A stretch of 64,000 nt of DNA from Sulfopaludibacter sp963835555 (GTDB taxonomy: Bacteria; Acidobacteriota; Terriglobia; Bryobacterales; Bryobacteraceae): the NCBI GenBank assembly GCA_963835555.1, contig CAWIGC010000038.1, positions 496,001-560,000 on the forward strand, in the 5' to 3' direction. Below the pieces are notes generated by a model. The model was not told where the DNA came from, did no database searches, and worked only from the letters and a program-made list of their open reading frames with translations. Of the stretch, positions 19,048-28,911 are shown one piece after another (the first letter of the stretch is position 1; each line of letters begins with the position of its first letter). The position numbers were made by a program, and so were the translations under genes.

Positions 19048-21156
19048 ATGATGGCCCGATTCTACCTTTTTACGATCCTCTGTATCGCCGGCAGCGTGGC
19101 GGCACAAACCTATCCGCAGGCCCGCACAGCGCGTCCGCTGATTGTCAACCGCGTGGATGAGACCCGCTTGCACACTTTGCGGGGGAACACACGGCCGGAG
19201 GCGAGCGCCGCAAACGACGCAGGCGCGGCGCCGGTGAACCTGGCGATGGAACATATGCTGCTCATGCTGCGTCCGGGTGCCGAACAGGCGCAGGCTTTGA
19301 CGCAAGCCATCGATCGACTGCATGACCCCAAGTCGCCCAGCTTTCATCAGTGGTTAACGCCCGCACAATTCGGCCAGACGTACGGCGCCGCGCAGCAGGA
19401 TATCGATACCGTGACTTCCTGGCTACAGACGCACGGCTTCGTGGTGAATTCGGTTTACCCCAACGGTTTGACGATCGATTTCTCTGGAACCGTCGCGCAG
19501 GTGCGCAACGCGTTTCGCACCGGGATTCATTATCTGGATGTCAACGGCCGGCGGCACGTCGCCAATATGAGCGACCCGCAAATTCCGGCGGCCCTGGCGC
19601 CGGCGGTGATCGGCGTGGCATCGATGCACGATTTCTCGCCGCGCCCCATGCGCAAGACGCGCGCGAACTACACCTTCACCTCCGGGGGCTCTACGTACCA
19701 GGGAGTCACTCCTGCCGATCTGGCCACGATCTACAACTTCAATCCTCTCTTTCAGGCCGGGATCACCGGGCAAGGCCAAACCATCGCAGTGATCGAAGAT
19801 GCCAGCCTGTATGCCACTTCCGACTGGGACACGTTTCGCTCTACGTTCGGCCTGGCGCAGTATGGTTCGGGATCGCTCACCTCCGTCAACCCGGGCGGCT
19901 GTGCCACGCCGGGCCTGGCGCAGGGCGACGACGGCGAAGCCATTCTGGATGCGGAATGGGCCAGCGCGGCAGCACCCGGCGCGACCATCCAGGTCACGTC
20001 CTGCGCCAGCACGCGAGCCACCTTCGGCGGTTTGATTGCATTGCAGAATACGATCAACGGAGCCGACCGGCCATCGGTGATCAGCCTGAGCTACGGTGAA
20101 TGCGAAGCAGGCAACGGCGAAGCGGCTAATGCGGCTTACGCCATGGCCTATCAGCAGGCGGTGGCGGAAGGCATTTCCGTGTTCGTATCGGCCGGGGATG
20201 ACGGCGCGGCCAGTTGCGATGCGGGGGCGTCCGGGGCCACTCACGGAATTGGCGTCAATGCCTTCGCGTCCACCCCGTACAACGTGGCGGTGGGCGGTAC
20301 GGATTTCGGCGACAGCTACGACGGCACGAATTCCACCTACTGGAATACTACGAATGACGCTAATTACGGCTCTGCCATCTCTTACATACCAGAGATACCT
20401 TGGAACGATTCCTGTGCAGGCACGTTGCTTTCCAGTTTTCTAGGCTACTCTTCCCCGTACGGAAGCTCCGGATTTTGCTCCAGTTCCACGGCGCGGCAGT
20501 ACGGCCTGCTGGCGGTGGCGGCGGGCAGCGGGGGGCCCAGCGGGTGCGCCACGGGGGTACCGGCAACTCCGGGAGTTACCAATGGGACGTGCGCCGGATA
20601 TGAGAAACCGTCATGGCAAGCCGGCCTGGCGGGGATTCCAGCCGATGGCGTTCGCGACCTTCCGGATGTTTCGATGTTCGCGGGCGCGGGCATCTGGGGC
20701 CACTATTATGTGATCTGCTGGACGGACATTCGCAACGGCGGGTCCTCGTGCTCCGGGGAGCCGGGCAACTGGGCCGGCGCCGGCGGCACATCGTTCGGCG
20801 CCCCCATTGTGGCAGGCATTCAGGCGCTGATCAACCAAAACGCAGGCGGTTTACAAGGCAATCCGAACTACACCTATTACAGGCTGGCCGCAAATGGCAC
20901 AGCGGCGTTTCACAGCGTGACGCGGGGCGACATTGCGGTGAACTGCGGTGGAACACAGAACTGCTTCGGAGCCACCACCAGCGGTTCGGGCTTTGGATTT
21001 GGCCGCCGCAACACGCAGACCGCGAACGGCGCACTTTCCCTGTCTAACTCTGCGTATACCCCGGCCTATGGCGCCGCTGCCAACTGGAATTTCGCGACGG
21101 GAATCGGCACTGTGGACGCTTACAACCTGGTAACCAACTGGAGTTCCGGACAATAA
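19048..21156 (+). CDS. Secreted S53 (sedolisin/kumamolisin) serine-carboxyl peptidase
   Basis: 702 residues. Signal peptide MMARFYLFTILCIAGSVAAQ, then a pro-kumamolisin activation domain (HQWLTPAQFGQTYG, residues about 95-190) and the catalytic domain. The catalytic Glu and Asp lie in GDDGEAILDAEWA (about residue 295), and the nucleophile Ser in GAGGTSFGAPIVAG (about 580). SLSYGECE (about 345) carries the preceding conserved strand. These enzymes are acid-active endopeptidases released by self-cleavage of the propeptide. In this island it plausibly makes peptides for the neighbouring receptors (inference). The tail has Cys pairs likely to form disulfides outside the cell. Confidence 0.92.
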   Translation: MMARFYLFTILCIAGSVAAQTYPQARTARPLIVNRVDETRLHTLRGNTRPEASAANDAGAAPVNLAMEHMLLMLRPGAEQAQALTQAIDRLHDPKSPSFHQWLTPAQFGQTYGAAQQDIDTVTSWLQTHGFVVNSVYPNGLTIDFSGTVAQVRNAFRTGIHYLDVNGRRHVANMSDPQIPAALAPAVIGVASMHDFSPRPMRKTRANYTFTSGGSTYQGVTPADLATIYNFNPLFQAGITGQGQTIAVIEDASLYATSDWDTFRSTFGLAQYGSGSLTSVNPGGCATPGLAQGDDGEAILDAEWASAAAPGATIQVTSCASTRATFGGLIALQNTINGADRPSVISLSYGECEAGNGEAANAAYAMAYQQAVAEGISVFVSAGDDGAASCDAGASGATHGIGVNAFASTPYNVAVGGTDFGDSYDGTNSTYWNTTNDANYGSAISYIPEIPWNDSCAGTLLSSFLGYSSPYGSSGFCSSSTARQYGLLAVAAGSGGPSGCATGVPATPGVTNGTCAGYEKPSWQAGLAGIPADGVRDLPDVSMFAGAGIWGHYYVICWTDIRNGGSSCSGEPGNWAGAGGTSFGAPIVAGIQALINQNAGGLQGNPNYTYYRLAANGTAAFHSVTRGDIAVNCGGTQNCFGATTSGSGFGFGRRNTQTANGALSLSNSAYTPAYGAAANWNFATGIGTVDAYNLVTNWSSGQ

Positions 21157-21182
21157 GGCGCGGAACAATCAACTACATAAGT

Positions 21183-21223
21183 CGAAGGCACGATGTAACT
21201 GGAAGTTATGGGACGTGCCTTCG
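21183..21223 (+). terminator. Long 3' hairpin after the peptidase gene
   Basis: A perfect 10-bp stem (CGAAGGCACG/CGTGCCTTCG) encloses an inner 5-bp stem TAACT/AGTTA. It starts 27 bases after the peptidase stop. There is no T-run, so it is either a weak or factor-assisted terminator or a 3' stabiliser of the mRNA. Confidence 0.45.
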
Positions 21224-21442
21224 CTCCGATTATAACTCAACAGAATCGCCTGCCTGCGGTTATTTGAATTCGTAACACGTTCTTCCGAATCTCATAGTCA
21301 TTCCCTGCAAAAACCCTCCGTTCTGTTCATTAATTAACATCTTCAGAAAAGGAAACGTTCGAAGCATCACGTTGGGGAGGGGCGTGCCTCGGTAGGGCCA
21401 GACACCAGAATATCCAGAATCCCACACGGAGCCTTACATCAG

Positions 21443-24400
21443 ATGACGCACAGGACGACACTTCGCATTATTTACGCCTTACTTTGCTGGGGCGCCCTTT
21501 CTGTCTTCGGACAATCGATCAGCGGCAATCTTACCGGAACCATCTACGATCCTTCCGGGGCTACGGTCCCGGGCGCCCGGGTTTTGGCCAGGAATGAGGC
21601 GACTGGCGTAGAGACTTCAACCGTATCCACTTCGAGCGGGCAATATAGCATTCCCAACCTGCCGGTAGGCAGTTACACCATCACGGTGAATGCGCCGGGA
21701 TTCGTTCAGGCGCAGGTCAAAGGCGTGGGGGTAGCGCTGAACCAGACGGTGACCAGCAACGTCAAACTGGATGTCGGCCAGGCGACACAAACTGTCGAAG
21801 TGACGGCGGCGGGCGCCAGTATCGACACTACCACCGCCCAGGTGCAAAGCAGTTTCCAGAGCCAGGATCTGGCCGAGATGCCGACAGCGTCCACGGGTTC
21901 CGGGGTTATTAATCTTTCGCTCCTGAATGCCGGAGTCGCGAGCAGCGGCGGCGTGGGTGCCGGTACGGGCCCATCGGTGGCGGGGCAGCGGCCGCGCGAC
22001 AACAACTTCACCATTGAAGGCATCGACAACAATAACGATAGTGTCACGGGTCCGGTGGTGAGCGTGCCCAATGACGCTGTTCAGGAATTCACAGTGCTTC
22101 AGAATCAGTTCAGCGCCGAGTTCGGGCATTCCACCGGAGGGCAGTTCAACCAGGTTGTGAAAAGCGGAGGCAACGAGTTTCACGGCGCGCTGTATGAGTA
22201 CATGCAAAACCGAAATCTGGATGCCGCGGATAACCTGTCTTACATCGATCAAAATCCGCTGCATCCCCGCTTCGATGACAACCGGTTCGGTGGCAACCTG
22301 GGCGGCCCGATTCGCAAGAACAAGCTCTTTTTCTTTGCGGATTACGAATACAATCCCATCGGAAACAGCGCTTCCGGCGGATTGATCTATGCTCCTACGC
22401 AGTCCGGATACTCGACCCTTTCGTCCATGCCCGGCATCAACCGGACAAACCTCGGCATTCTGCAGAAATACCTGGGTGTGGCTCCCTCCGCGGCTTCCAC
22501 CGCCGCCGTGGGCGGAAGCTATCCGCTGGTTGGCCCCGGAAACTTGAGCCTGGGCAATCAATTGCCGGGAGCGGCGCCGATTCCGATCGGCCAGATCGGG
22601 ATTACAGCTCCAAGTTATACGAATAACGAGAACGCCGTTCTATCGATCGATGACAACGTCTCGGACATGGACAACGTCCGTCTCCGGTTCATTTTGAATC
22701 GCAGCGGCGCTATCGACACCGCCGCCAGTCTGCCGGCCTTCTTTACAACTACTCCGACGAATTCCTATATCTTCACTTTGAGTGAATTCCATACTTTCAA
22801 CCCGACGACCACTAACGAATTCCGGCTGGGATATAACAGGTTGTTCAGCAACGACCCGGTGGGCAACTATACCTATCCCGGTCTGGATCAGTTCCCGAAC
22901 ATTACTCTCTACGAGTTGGGCGGAGTCAATATCGGACCCGATCCGAATGCGCCCCAATTTACCATCCAGAATACTTATCAGCTTACCGATAACGTCAACA
23001 TCACGCATGGCAATCACACCATTCGATTTGGTTTTGACGGTTACCGGCTGATTTCTCCTTCGAGCTTCACGCAGCGTTCACGAGGCGATTACGAGTACTC
23101 GTACCTTTCCGACTTTCTGTTCGATTACAACCCGGATTACATCGCCCAGCGCTCGTTGGGTAACGTCACATATTACGGGAATCGCAATTTTGCGGCCGGT
23201 TACGTCAACGACGCCTGGAAAGTCCGGCCGAACCTGACCATCGATCTGGGGCTGCGCTACGAGTTCGTAAGCGTACCCCTGACCGAACAGACCCAGACGC
23301 TGAATGCCATTTCGAACGTGCCTGGCCTGATCAATTTCCAAAAGCCGCTACCGCAGACCAACGCCTGGATGCCGCGCATCGGCATTGCCTACTCGCCCGG
23401 CACCAGCGGCAAGACCTCGATCCGCGCCGGATTTGGGCGTAACTTCGATGTGTTGTTCGATAACCTGGGACTGCTGAGCCTGCCTCCGCAAGAGGTGAGC
23501 ACGGTGGATGTCACGGGCTTCAATCAGGGTGGGTTCCTGGCCCACGGCGGAATCGCTCCGAATACCAGCGGCGGCGCACTGAGCCAGGCCGACGCGCGCG
23601 CCGGCACCGGCGGTTACATACCCAACGAAATCCGCCCCGAATCCTATCAGTGGAATTTCGGCGTGCAGCATGTGTTCCACAACGACTACACAGTGGAGTC
23701 GCGCTACGTGGGCACCCGCGGGATCCACCTGCCCGTGCAGGAGCAGTTGAACCGGCAATCGGTGGTCAACGCCTCTAATGCCCTGCCGCTGTTTTACTCG
23801 GCAGCCCAGCCAGGCCACTTTGAATTCGCTCACCAACACCCTGGGCGCGTTGACGAACCAGTACAACGCAGGTGGGAATATCGTGCCCGGCTACCTGAAC
23901 GCCGGATTCACCGGGATTATCACCAGTTACCAGCCGTGGGGCAGTTCCACGTATCACGGATGGGCCAATCAGGTGACGCGCCGGTTCACCAACGGATTCC
24001 AACTCCAACTGGCTTACACCTTCAGCCACGGTATCGACGATTCCACCGCGGAAGTGTTCAGCACCTACCTGACTCCGCGCCGCCCCCAGGATTTCCAGAA
24101 CCTGCAAGCGGATCGCTCCAGTTCGGCCCTGGACCACCGGCAGCGGTTGACCGCCGCCGCCTTGTACGAGTTCAATCCGTTCAAGAACGGGAACTGGATC
24201 CTGAAGAACATCGTCGGCAACTGGGAAATCTCTCCGATCTTCACCTATCAGACAGGCACCTTGTTCGATGTGCAGAGCGGGGTGGATTCCAACCTGAATG
24301 GCGATTCGGCGGGCGACCGGGCGTTTGTGAATCCGGCCGGCAACGCCAGTGTGGGATCGGGTACGACTGCACTGAAAAACAGTGCGGGCGATACGGTGGG

Positions 24401-24752
24401 ATTCCTGGTGAATAATCCGAACGCGCGATATATCACGGCGCCGAAGGGCACGATACCGAACGGTGGGCGCAATACCGGTATGCTCAACCCGATCGACAAC
24501 ATCGACCTGACATTCGCCAAGGCGGTCAACGTGACGGAGCGGTTCAAGCTTCAATTTGCCGCCCGCTTCTTCAACGTTCTGAACCATCCGCAGTATGTGG
24601 GCGGATTCATTAACGACGTCGCGCCGGTCGGGTTCACCAGCGGTTCAGTCCACAACTTCCTGATTCCCTCGTCGCCGTTGTTCGGCGACCCCACGCAGGC
24701 TTTTTCCAGCAATCCCAGAGGTGCGCAGATTTCCGCCAAGCTGATCTTCTAA
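21443..24752 (+). CDS. Oar-like TonB-dependent receptor (one frame break)
   Basis: About 1,102 residues with signal peptide (ending FGQS), carboxypeptidase-regulatory domain (GTIYDPSGATVPGARV), plug (NNFTIEGIDNNNDS) and beta-barrel with C-terminal QISAKLIF. A single extra C at 23810 between two CAG codons breaks the frame. On either side the protein is fully open and aligns with the damaged receptor at 11800 (for example PRIGIAYSPGTSGKTSIRAG in both). The two are clear paralogues, and this copy served as the template for locating frame breaks in the other. Role: TonB-driven uptake across the outer membrane, ligand unknown. Confidence 0.9.
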
Positions 24753-24780
24753 TTCTCCTTGCTGGATTCGGCGGACGAAA

Positions 24781-24809
24781 GGGGAGCCCCACAGGCTCCC
24801 CCTTTTTTT
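24781..24809 (+). terminator. Intrinsic terminator of the third receptor
   Basis: 8-bp stem GGGGAGCC/GGCTCCCC with a 5-nt loop followed by C and seven T, 29 bases after the stop. Same architecture as the terminators of the other two large receptors. Confidence 0.92.
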
Positions 24810-24873
24810 GCCCGGCTTCGAAGGGCGCCACAGTGTATCCTAAACGGTAAGCTTGCGCCGTTTGGAAGTCCGG

Positions 24874-27351
24874 ATGACCAGGGGTACCATTCCTACCATC
24901 GTGCTGGCGGTGGTGACGTTGTGCGCCGCGCTGCGGGCCCAGGTCGCGGTCTCCGGGCGCGTGGTAGATGAGACCGAGGAGGGCGTATCGGGTGTGCGCA
25001 TCGAGGTCCGCACGACCGCCGCGAGCAACCCGGTGGCTACGGTTTCTTCGGATCTCGCGGGGAATTTCCGCTTCAACCTGCCGGGGCCGGGCTCTTACGA
25101 CATCCGCGCGCAGCGGCTGGGGTTTTATGTTTTTCACACCGGCGCCCAGAGCTTCGAGGGCAATGTCAGCCAGTTCACCATCAGCCTGAATCACCAGCAG
25201 GAATTCTCCGAACGGCTCGACGTCACGGCATCGCCGCCCGCGATAGACCCCCAGCAACCGGCCGACCGGAAGGAGTTGGACAACACCGAGATTCTGGCCA
25301 TTCCCTACCCCGCTCCGCAGGACTACCGCAACGCTCTGCAACTGCTGGACGGGGTGGTGCAGGACAACGTGGGGCGGTACCACTTCAACGGCGCGTCGCC
25401 GAGCCAGACGAACTATACGCTGGACGGATTCAACATGTCCAACCCGGTCACCGGACAACTGGACACGCGTGTGAATATCGACAGCATTCAAGCCATGACC
25501 GTGCAGAACAGCCGGTTCTCGGCGGAGAACGGGCGGGGTTCGGCGGGCGTGCTGGAACTGACCACCAAAATGGGAGACGACCATTGGCGTTTCAGCGGCA
25601 CCAATTTCGTCCCGGGAATCTCTTCGTATGGCGGCTGGCACGTCAATAAATGGACGCCGCGGCTGGAGCTCTCCGGCCCGCTGGTCAAGGGCCGCGCCTG
25701 GTTTCATAACGGCGCCGACGTGTTTTATACAACGACACCATCCCGGGTCTGCCGAGCGGCCAGAACCGCACCCGCGGCACCACCGTCAGCGATCTCACGC
25801 GGTTCCAGGTGAACCTGACTTCCGCCAATATTCTGACCACCGGATTTCTGCTGAACCTGGCCGATAACAACCGCGGTCGGATTGAGCATTCTGAATCCCG
25901 CGGAAGCGACCACCAATTCACGCCAGATGACATTCATGAGCACCATCCGCGACCAGCAATATTTCCATGGGGGAGCGCTGCTTGACTTAGGATTCGCAGA
26001 TACGCGAGGCCTGTTGCGGAGCGAGCCGCAGGGTACCGCTCTTTACCAGATCACGCCGTTCGGCGACCGCGGCAATTACTTCCAGAACCTGAACCGCCAC
26101 TTCTACCGGCAGCAGACACTGGCCAACCTTTATCTGCCGACCCTGCATCTGCATGGAACGCACCGGTTGAAATTCGGCACGGACTTCGAGCGTGAAGCCT
26201 ATCATGAGTCGCTGGTGCTGCACGATTACGAGGTGCTGCTTTCCGATGGCGCTTTGACCCGCTACGTTACGTTCGCCGGCAGCCCCTTTCAGCGGCACAA
26301 AAACTTCGAAGGCGCTAACTATATGGAGGACCACTGGGAGGTAGGAGACGGGCTCTCGGTGGAAGCCGGCGTCCGCCTGGAATGGAACGAGATCGTGCGC
26401 GACCTGGAAGTGGCGCCGCGATTCTCCGCGGCATGGGCTCCCGCCCATCTCGGCGGCCTGAAGATTTCCGCCGGCTGGGGCATCTATTACGACGCCATCA
26501 GCCTGGACACTGTCTCAAGCGAGAATCAGACCAGCCTGGCTACCTTCTATTTGCCGGACGGCACCATCCACGGTCCGGTGCCGACCGCATTCGTGGTAAA
26601 CGACCAGACCCTTAGAGCACCCCGGTACCGCACCACCAGTTTGAGCGCGGAGCGCAAACTTCCGGGGGACTTCTACGCCACACTGAATCTCACCCGGCGC
26701 ACCGGAGACGATGGGTTCGCGTTCGATACGCAGACGCCGATCGCCGGTCCGGACTTTTATAGCGGCGCTACCTACGTGCTGCGGAACATTCGCAACGACC
26801 GCTATGACGCTGCCACCTTCAGCCTGAAGCGAACATTCAAGGGCAAATACGAATGGTTTGCCGGGTACACGCGATCCAGAGCGCGCACCAACGCGGCGGT
26901 GGACTACAGCCTGTCGAATCCCATCTTTGCCCCACAGATGGCGGGCCCTTTTTCCTGGGACACGCCGAACCGGGTTCACATGTGGGGATGGCTTCCCATG
27001 CCTGCCGCGCATCCCAAGCTGCTCAATTTTCTGACGCGCAGCACCACGGCGGCTTATATGGTCGAGTATCGAACCGGTTTTCCCTTCAGCGTGGTAGACC
27101 AGGAAGGTTTTCTGATGGGAAACCCGAACGACCACCGGTATCCGAATTACTTCAGCATCAACCTGCACTTCGAGCGTCAGTTCCGTGCGATTCATTACTT
27201 ATGGGCATGGCGATTCGGCTTCGATAACATTACTAACGATGGCAATCCGAACGCCGTCAACAATGTGTTCGGAAGCCCGCAGTTTCTTACATATGCCCGG
27301 GGCCAGGCACGCGCGTTCAGTGTCCGGCTACGGTTTCTGGGCCGCAAATAA
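24874..27351 (+). CDS. Shorter TonB receptor-like protein with regulatory domain
   Basis: About 825 residues from ATG 24874 (TTG at 24853 possible). Signal peptide MTRGTIPTIVLAVVTLCAALRAQ, carboxypeptidase-regulatory domain (VSGRVVDETEEGVSGVRIEV), plug-like region (FNGASPSQTNYTLDGFNMSN) and a barrel ending VRLRFLGRK. Two compensating frame changes, two extra bases at about 25729-25730 and one G at about 25875, put roughly 48 codons out of frame (repaired: YNDTIPGLPSGQNRTRG). That pattern favours base errors over decay. It lacks the C-terminal aromatic of the three larger receptors and is a distinct, shorter subfamily. No strong terminator follows before the SYLF gene. Confidence 0.8.
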
Positions 27352-27411
27352 GCGGCGCTCCGCCGCTTGGCGCTCCACATGCTAAGAGATAATCCGTAGG
27401 GGAGGTTTTAC

Positions 27412-28122
27412 ATGAAGAGTCTGACAATCACGGCGTCTCTGCTCCTGACTGCGGGAGCAACCGGAATATGGGCCGCCGATCAACCGAAAGCCACCGAACG
27501 CTTGAACGATGCCGCTTCTGTACTTTCGGAGGTAATGGCGACGCCCGATAAAGGGATCCCGCAAGATCTACTGGCCAAGGCCCAATGCATCGTCATCATT
27601 CCTGGCATGAAGAAAGCTGCATTCGTTATTGGCGGCGAGTACGGCCGCGGATTTGCCGAGTGCCGCAAAGAGGCGGGCACGGGTTGGGGCGCTCCGGCGG
27701 CGGTTCGTATGGAGGGCGGAAGCGTAGGTTTTCAGATAGGCGGATCGGCGACCGACCTGATTCTGCTGGTGATGAGCCGCAGAGGCATGGACAAACTAAT
27801 GGGCGATAAGTTCACTCTGGGCGCCGACGCGTCTCTGGCAGCCGGGCCAGTGGGTAGGACCGCCGCCGCGAACACGGATGTCAAGATGACCGCTGAAATT
27901 CTGGCGTGGTCGCGCGCTAAGGGTCTGTTTGCCGGCATTTCCCTGAACGGCGCCACCTTGCGGCCTGACGCGGACCGGAATGAGGAACTATACGGCCACA
28001 AGATGAACAACCGGGACGTGCTGATGGGAACGATGACTCCACCGGCCGCGGCACAGCAGTTGATCCACGAGCTCGATAAGTACTCGATGCGGTCGAACGA
28101 CGCCGACCGGGACAAGCACTAA
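27412..28122 (+). CDS. SYLF (YSC84-like) lipid-binding domain protein
   Basis: 236 residues from ATG 27412 with GGGGAGG 6-7 bases upstream. Signal peptide MKSLTITASLLLTAGATGIWA. The SYLF domain fills the rest: LAKAQCIVIIPGMKKAAFVIGGEYGRGFAECR, then GGSVGFQIGGSATDLILLVM and AEILAWSRAKGLFAGISLNGATL. SYLF proteins bind phosphoinositides in eukaryotes; bacterial exported ones are usually annotated as YSC84-related with unknown role, probably at the envelope. Single gene between the receptor and an orphan protein. Confidence 0.88.
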   Translation: MKSLTITASLLLTAGATGIWAADQPKATERLNDAASVLSEVMATPDKGIPQDLLAKAQCIVIIPGMKKAAFVIGGEYGRGFAECRKEAGTGWGAPAAVRMEGGSVGFQIGGSATDLILLVMSRRGMDKLMGDKFTLGADASLAAGPVGRTAAANTDVKMTAEILAWSRAKGLFAGISLNGATLRPDADRNEELYGHKMNNRDVLMGTMTPPAAAQQLIHELDKYSMRSNDADRDKH

Positions 28123-28149
28123 CTCATGCGCTAACATAGATCCAGTCAG

Positions 28150-28875
28150 ATGGCATCGCCGCCCATTCCGCCGCTGCCGGGCCACCCGTTCTCTTTCTAT
28201 CCGGCAATCCGGCACATCGAACACAATGAGTGGCAGTTCCGGAAAGCTACCTGGTCCGAATTAGTAGTAGTCAATTGCAAGAGCGGGCTGGAAGTCTCGA
28301 TCCCCAGGCGATTGGTGGGCGAGGTTTCCAGCATCGATCATCCGGTGGTGATTGTCGGGCTGGTGCGCGAACTGGAATACAGGGACGGCGCCGTCTGGCC
28401 GTACCCGCGGCGTGTGATTGAAATGCCGGTCGCCGTGGGTGAGTCCATGGGGCTCACCGCGGCACGTCCCCGGCGGGATTCGCCCGCTCCGGTAGTGGGA
28501 ATCCGCCTGGAATCGCACCGTGACCGGCGGCCTTTCAAATGGGTGGGTGGAGCGCTGGCCACCGCCATCCTGTTGCACGTGCTGGTGACCAACGTGATGC
28601 ACGTAGGCGATATGCGCCAGCGGCCTTACCTGGAACTGAGCGGGCGCGACGATTACGCGTCCATCGTGCATAAGCTGGGCAAGCCCGCCGGCGATCGCCA
28701 TTGGAGCGACGGCATTCACCGGTATCGCGCGTTGGCTTACCGGCACTTCACCGTCATCCTGCTGGGGTCAACATACGTGGGCACCATGGATTCCAATTGG
28801 AGGCCGATCCACTCGGTCGAAATCCAGCCGGGGGGTACGTCTTTTTCCTTGCTCGGCACCTTGAAACGGTTCTGA
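28150..28875 (+). CDS. Hypothetical single-pass membrane protein
   Basis: 241 residues, not recognised. The N-terminal half is soluble and beta-rich (WSELVVVNCKSGLEVSIPRR). A single transmembrane helix lies at about 140-158 (GGALATAILLHVLVTNVM), followed by a short domain with repeated aromatic strands (YASIVHKLGKPAGDRHWSDG, FTVILLGSTYVGTMDSNW). The codon use matches neighbours. It begins 27 bases after the SYLF stop and 36 bases before cstA, so it may be co-transcribed with either. Confidence 0.6.
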   Translation: MASPPIPPLPGHPFSFYPAIRHIEHNEWQFRKATWSELVVVNCKSGLEVSIPRRLVGEVSSIDHPVVIVGLVRELEYRDGAVWPYPRRVIEMPVAVGESMGLTAARPRRDSPAPVVGIRLESHRDRRPFKWVGGALATAILLHVLVTNVMHVGDMRQRPYLELSGRDDYASIVHKLGKPAGDRHWSDGIHRYRALAYRHFTVILLGSTYVGTMDSNWRPIHSVEIQPGGTSFSLLGTLKRF

Positions 28876-28911
28876 TTCCCAGGGTTGGAAGCGCGGTAGA
28901 CTCTAGGGAAC

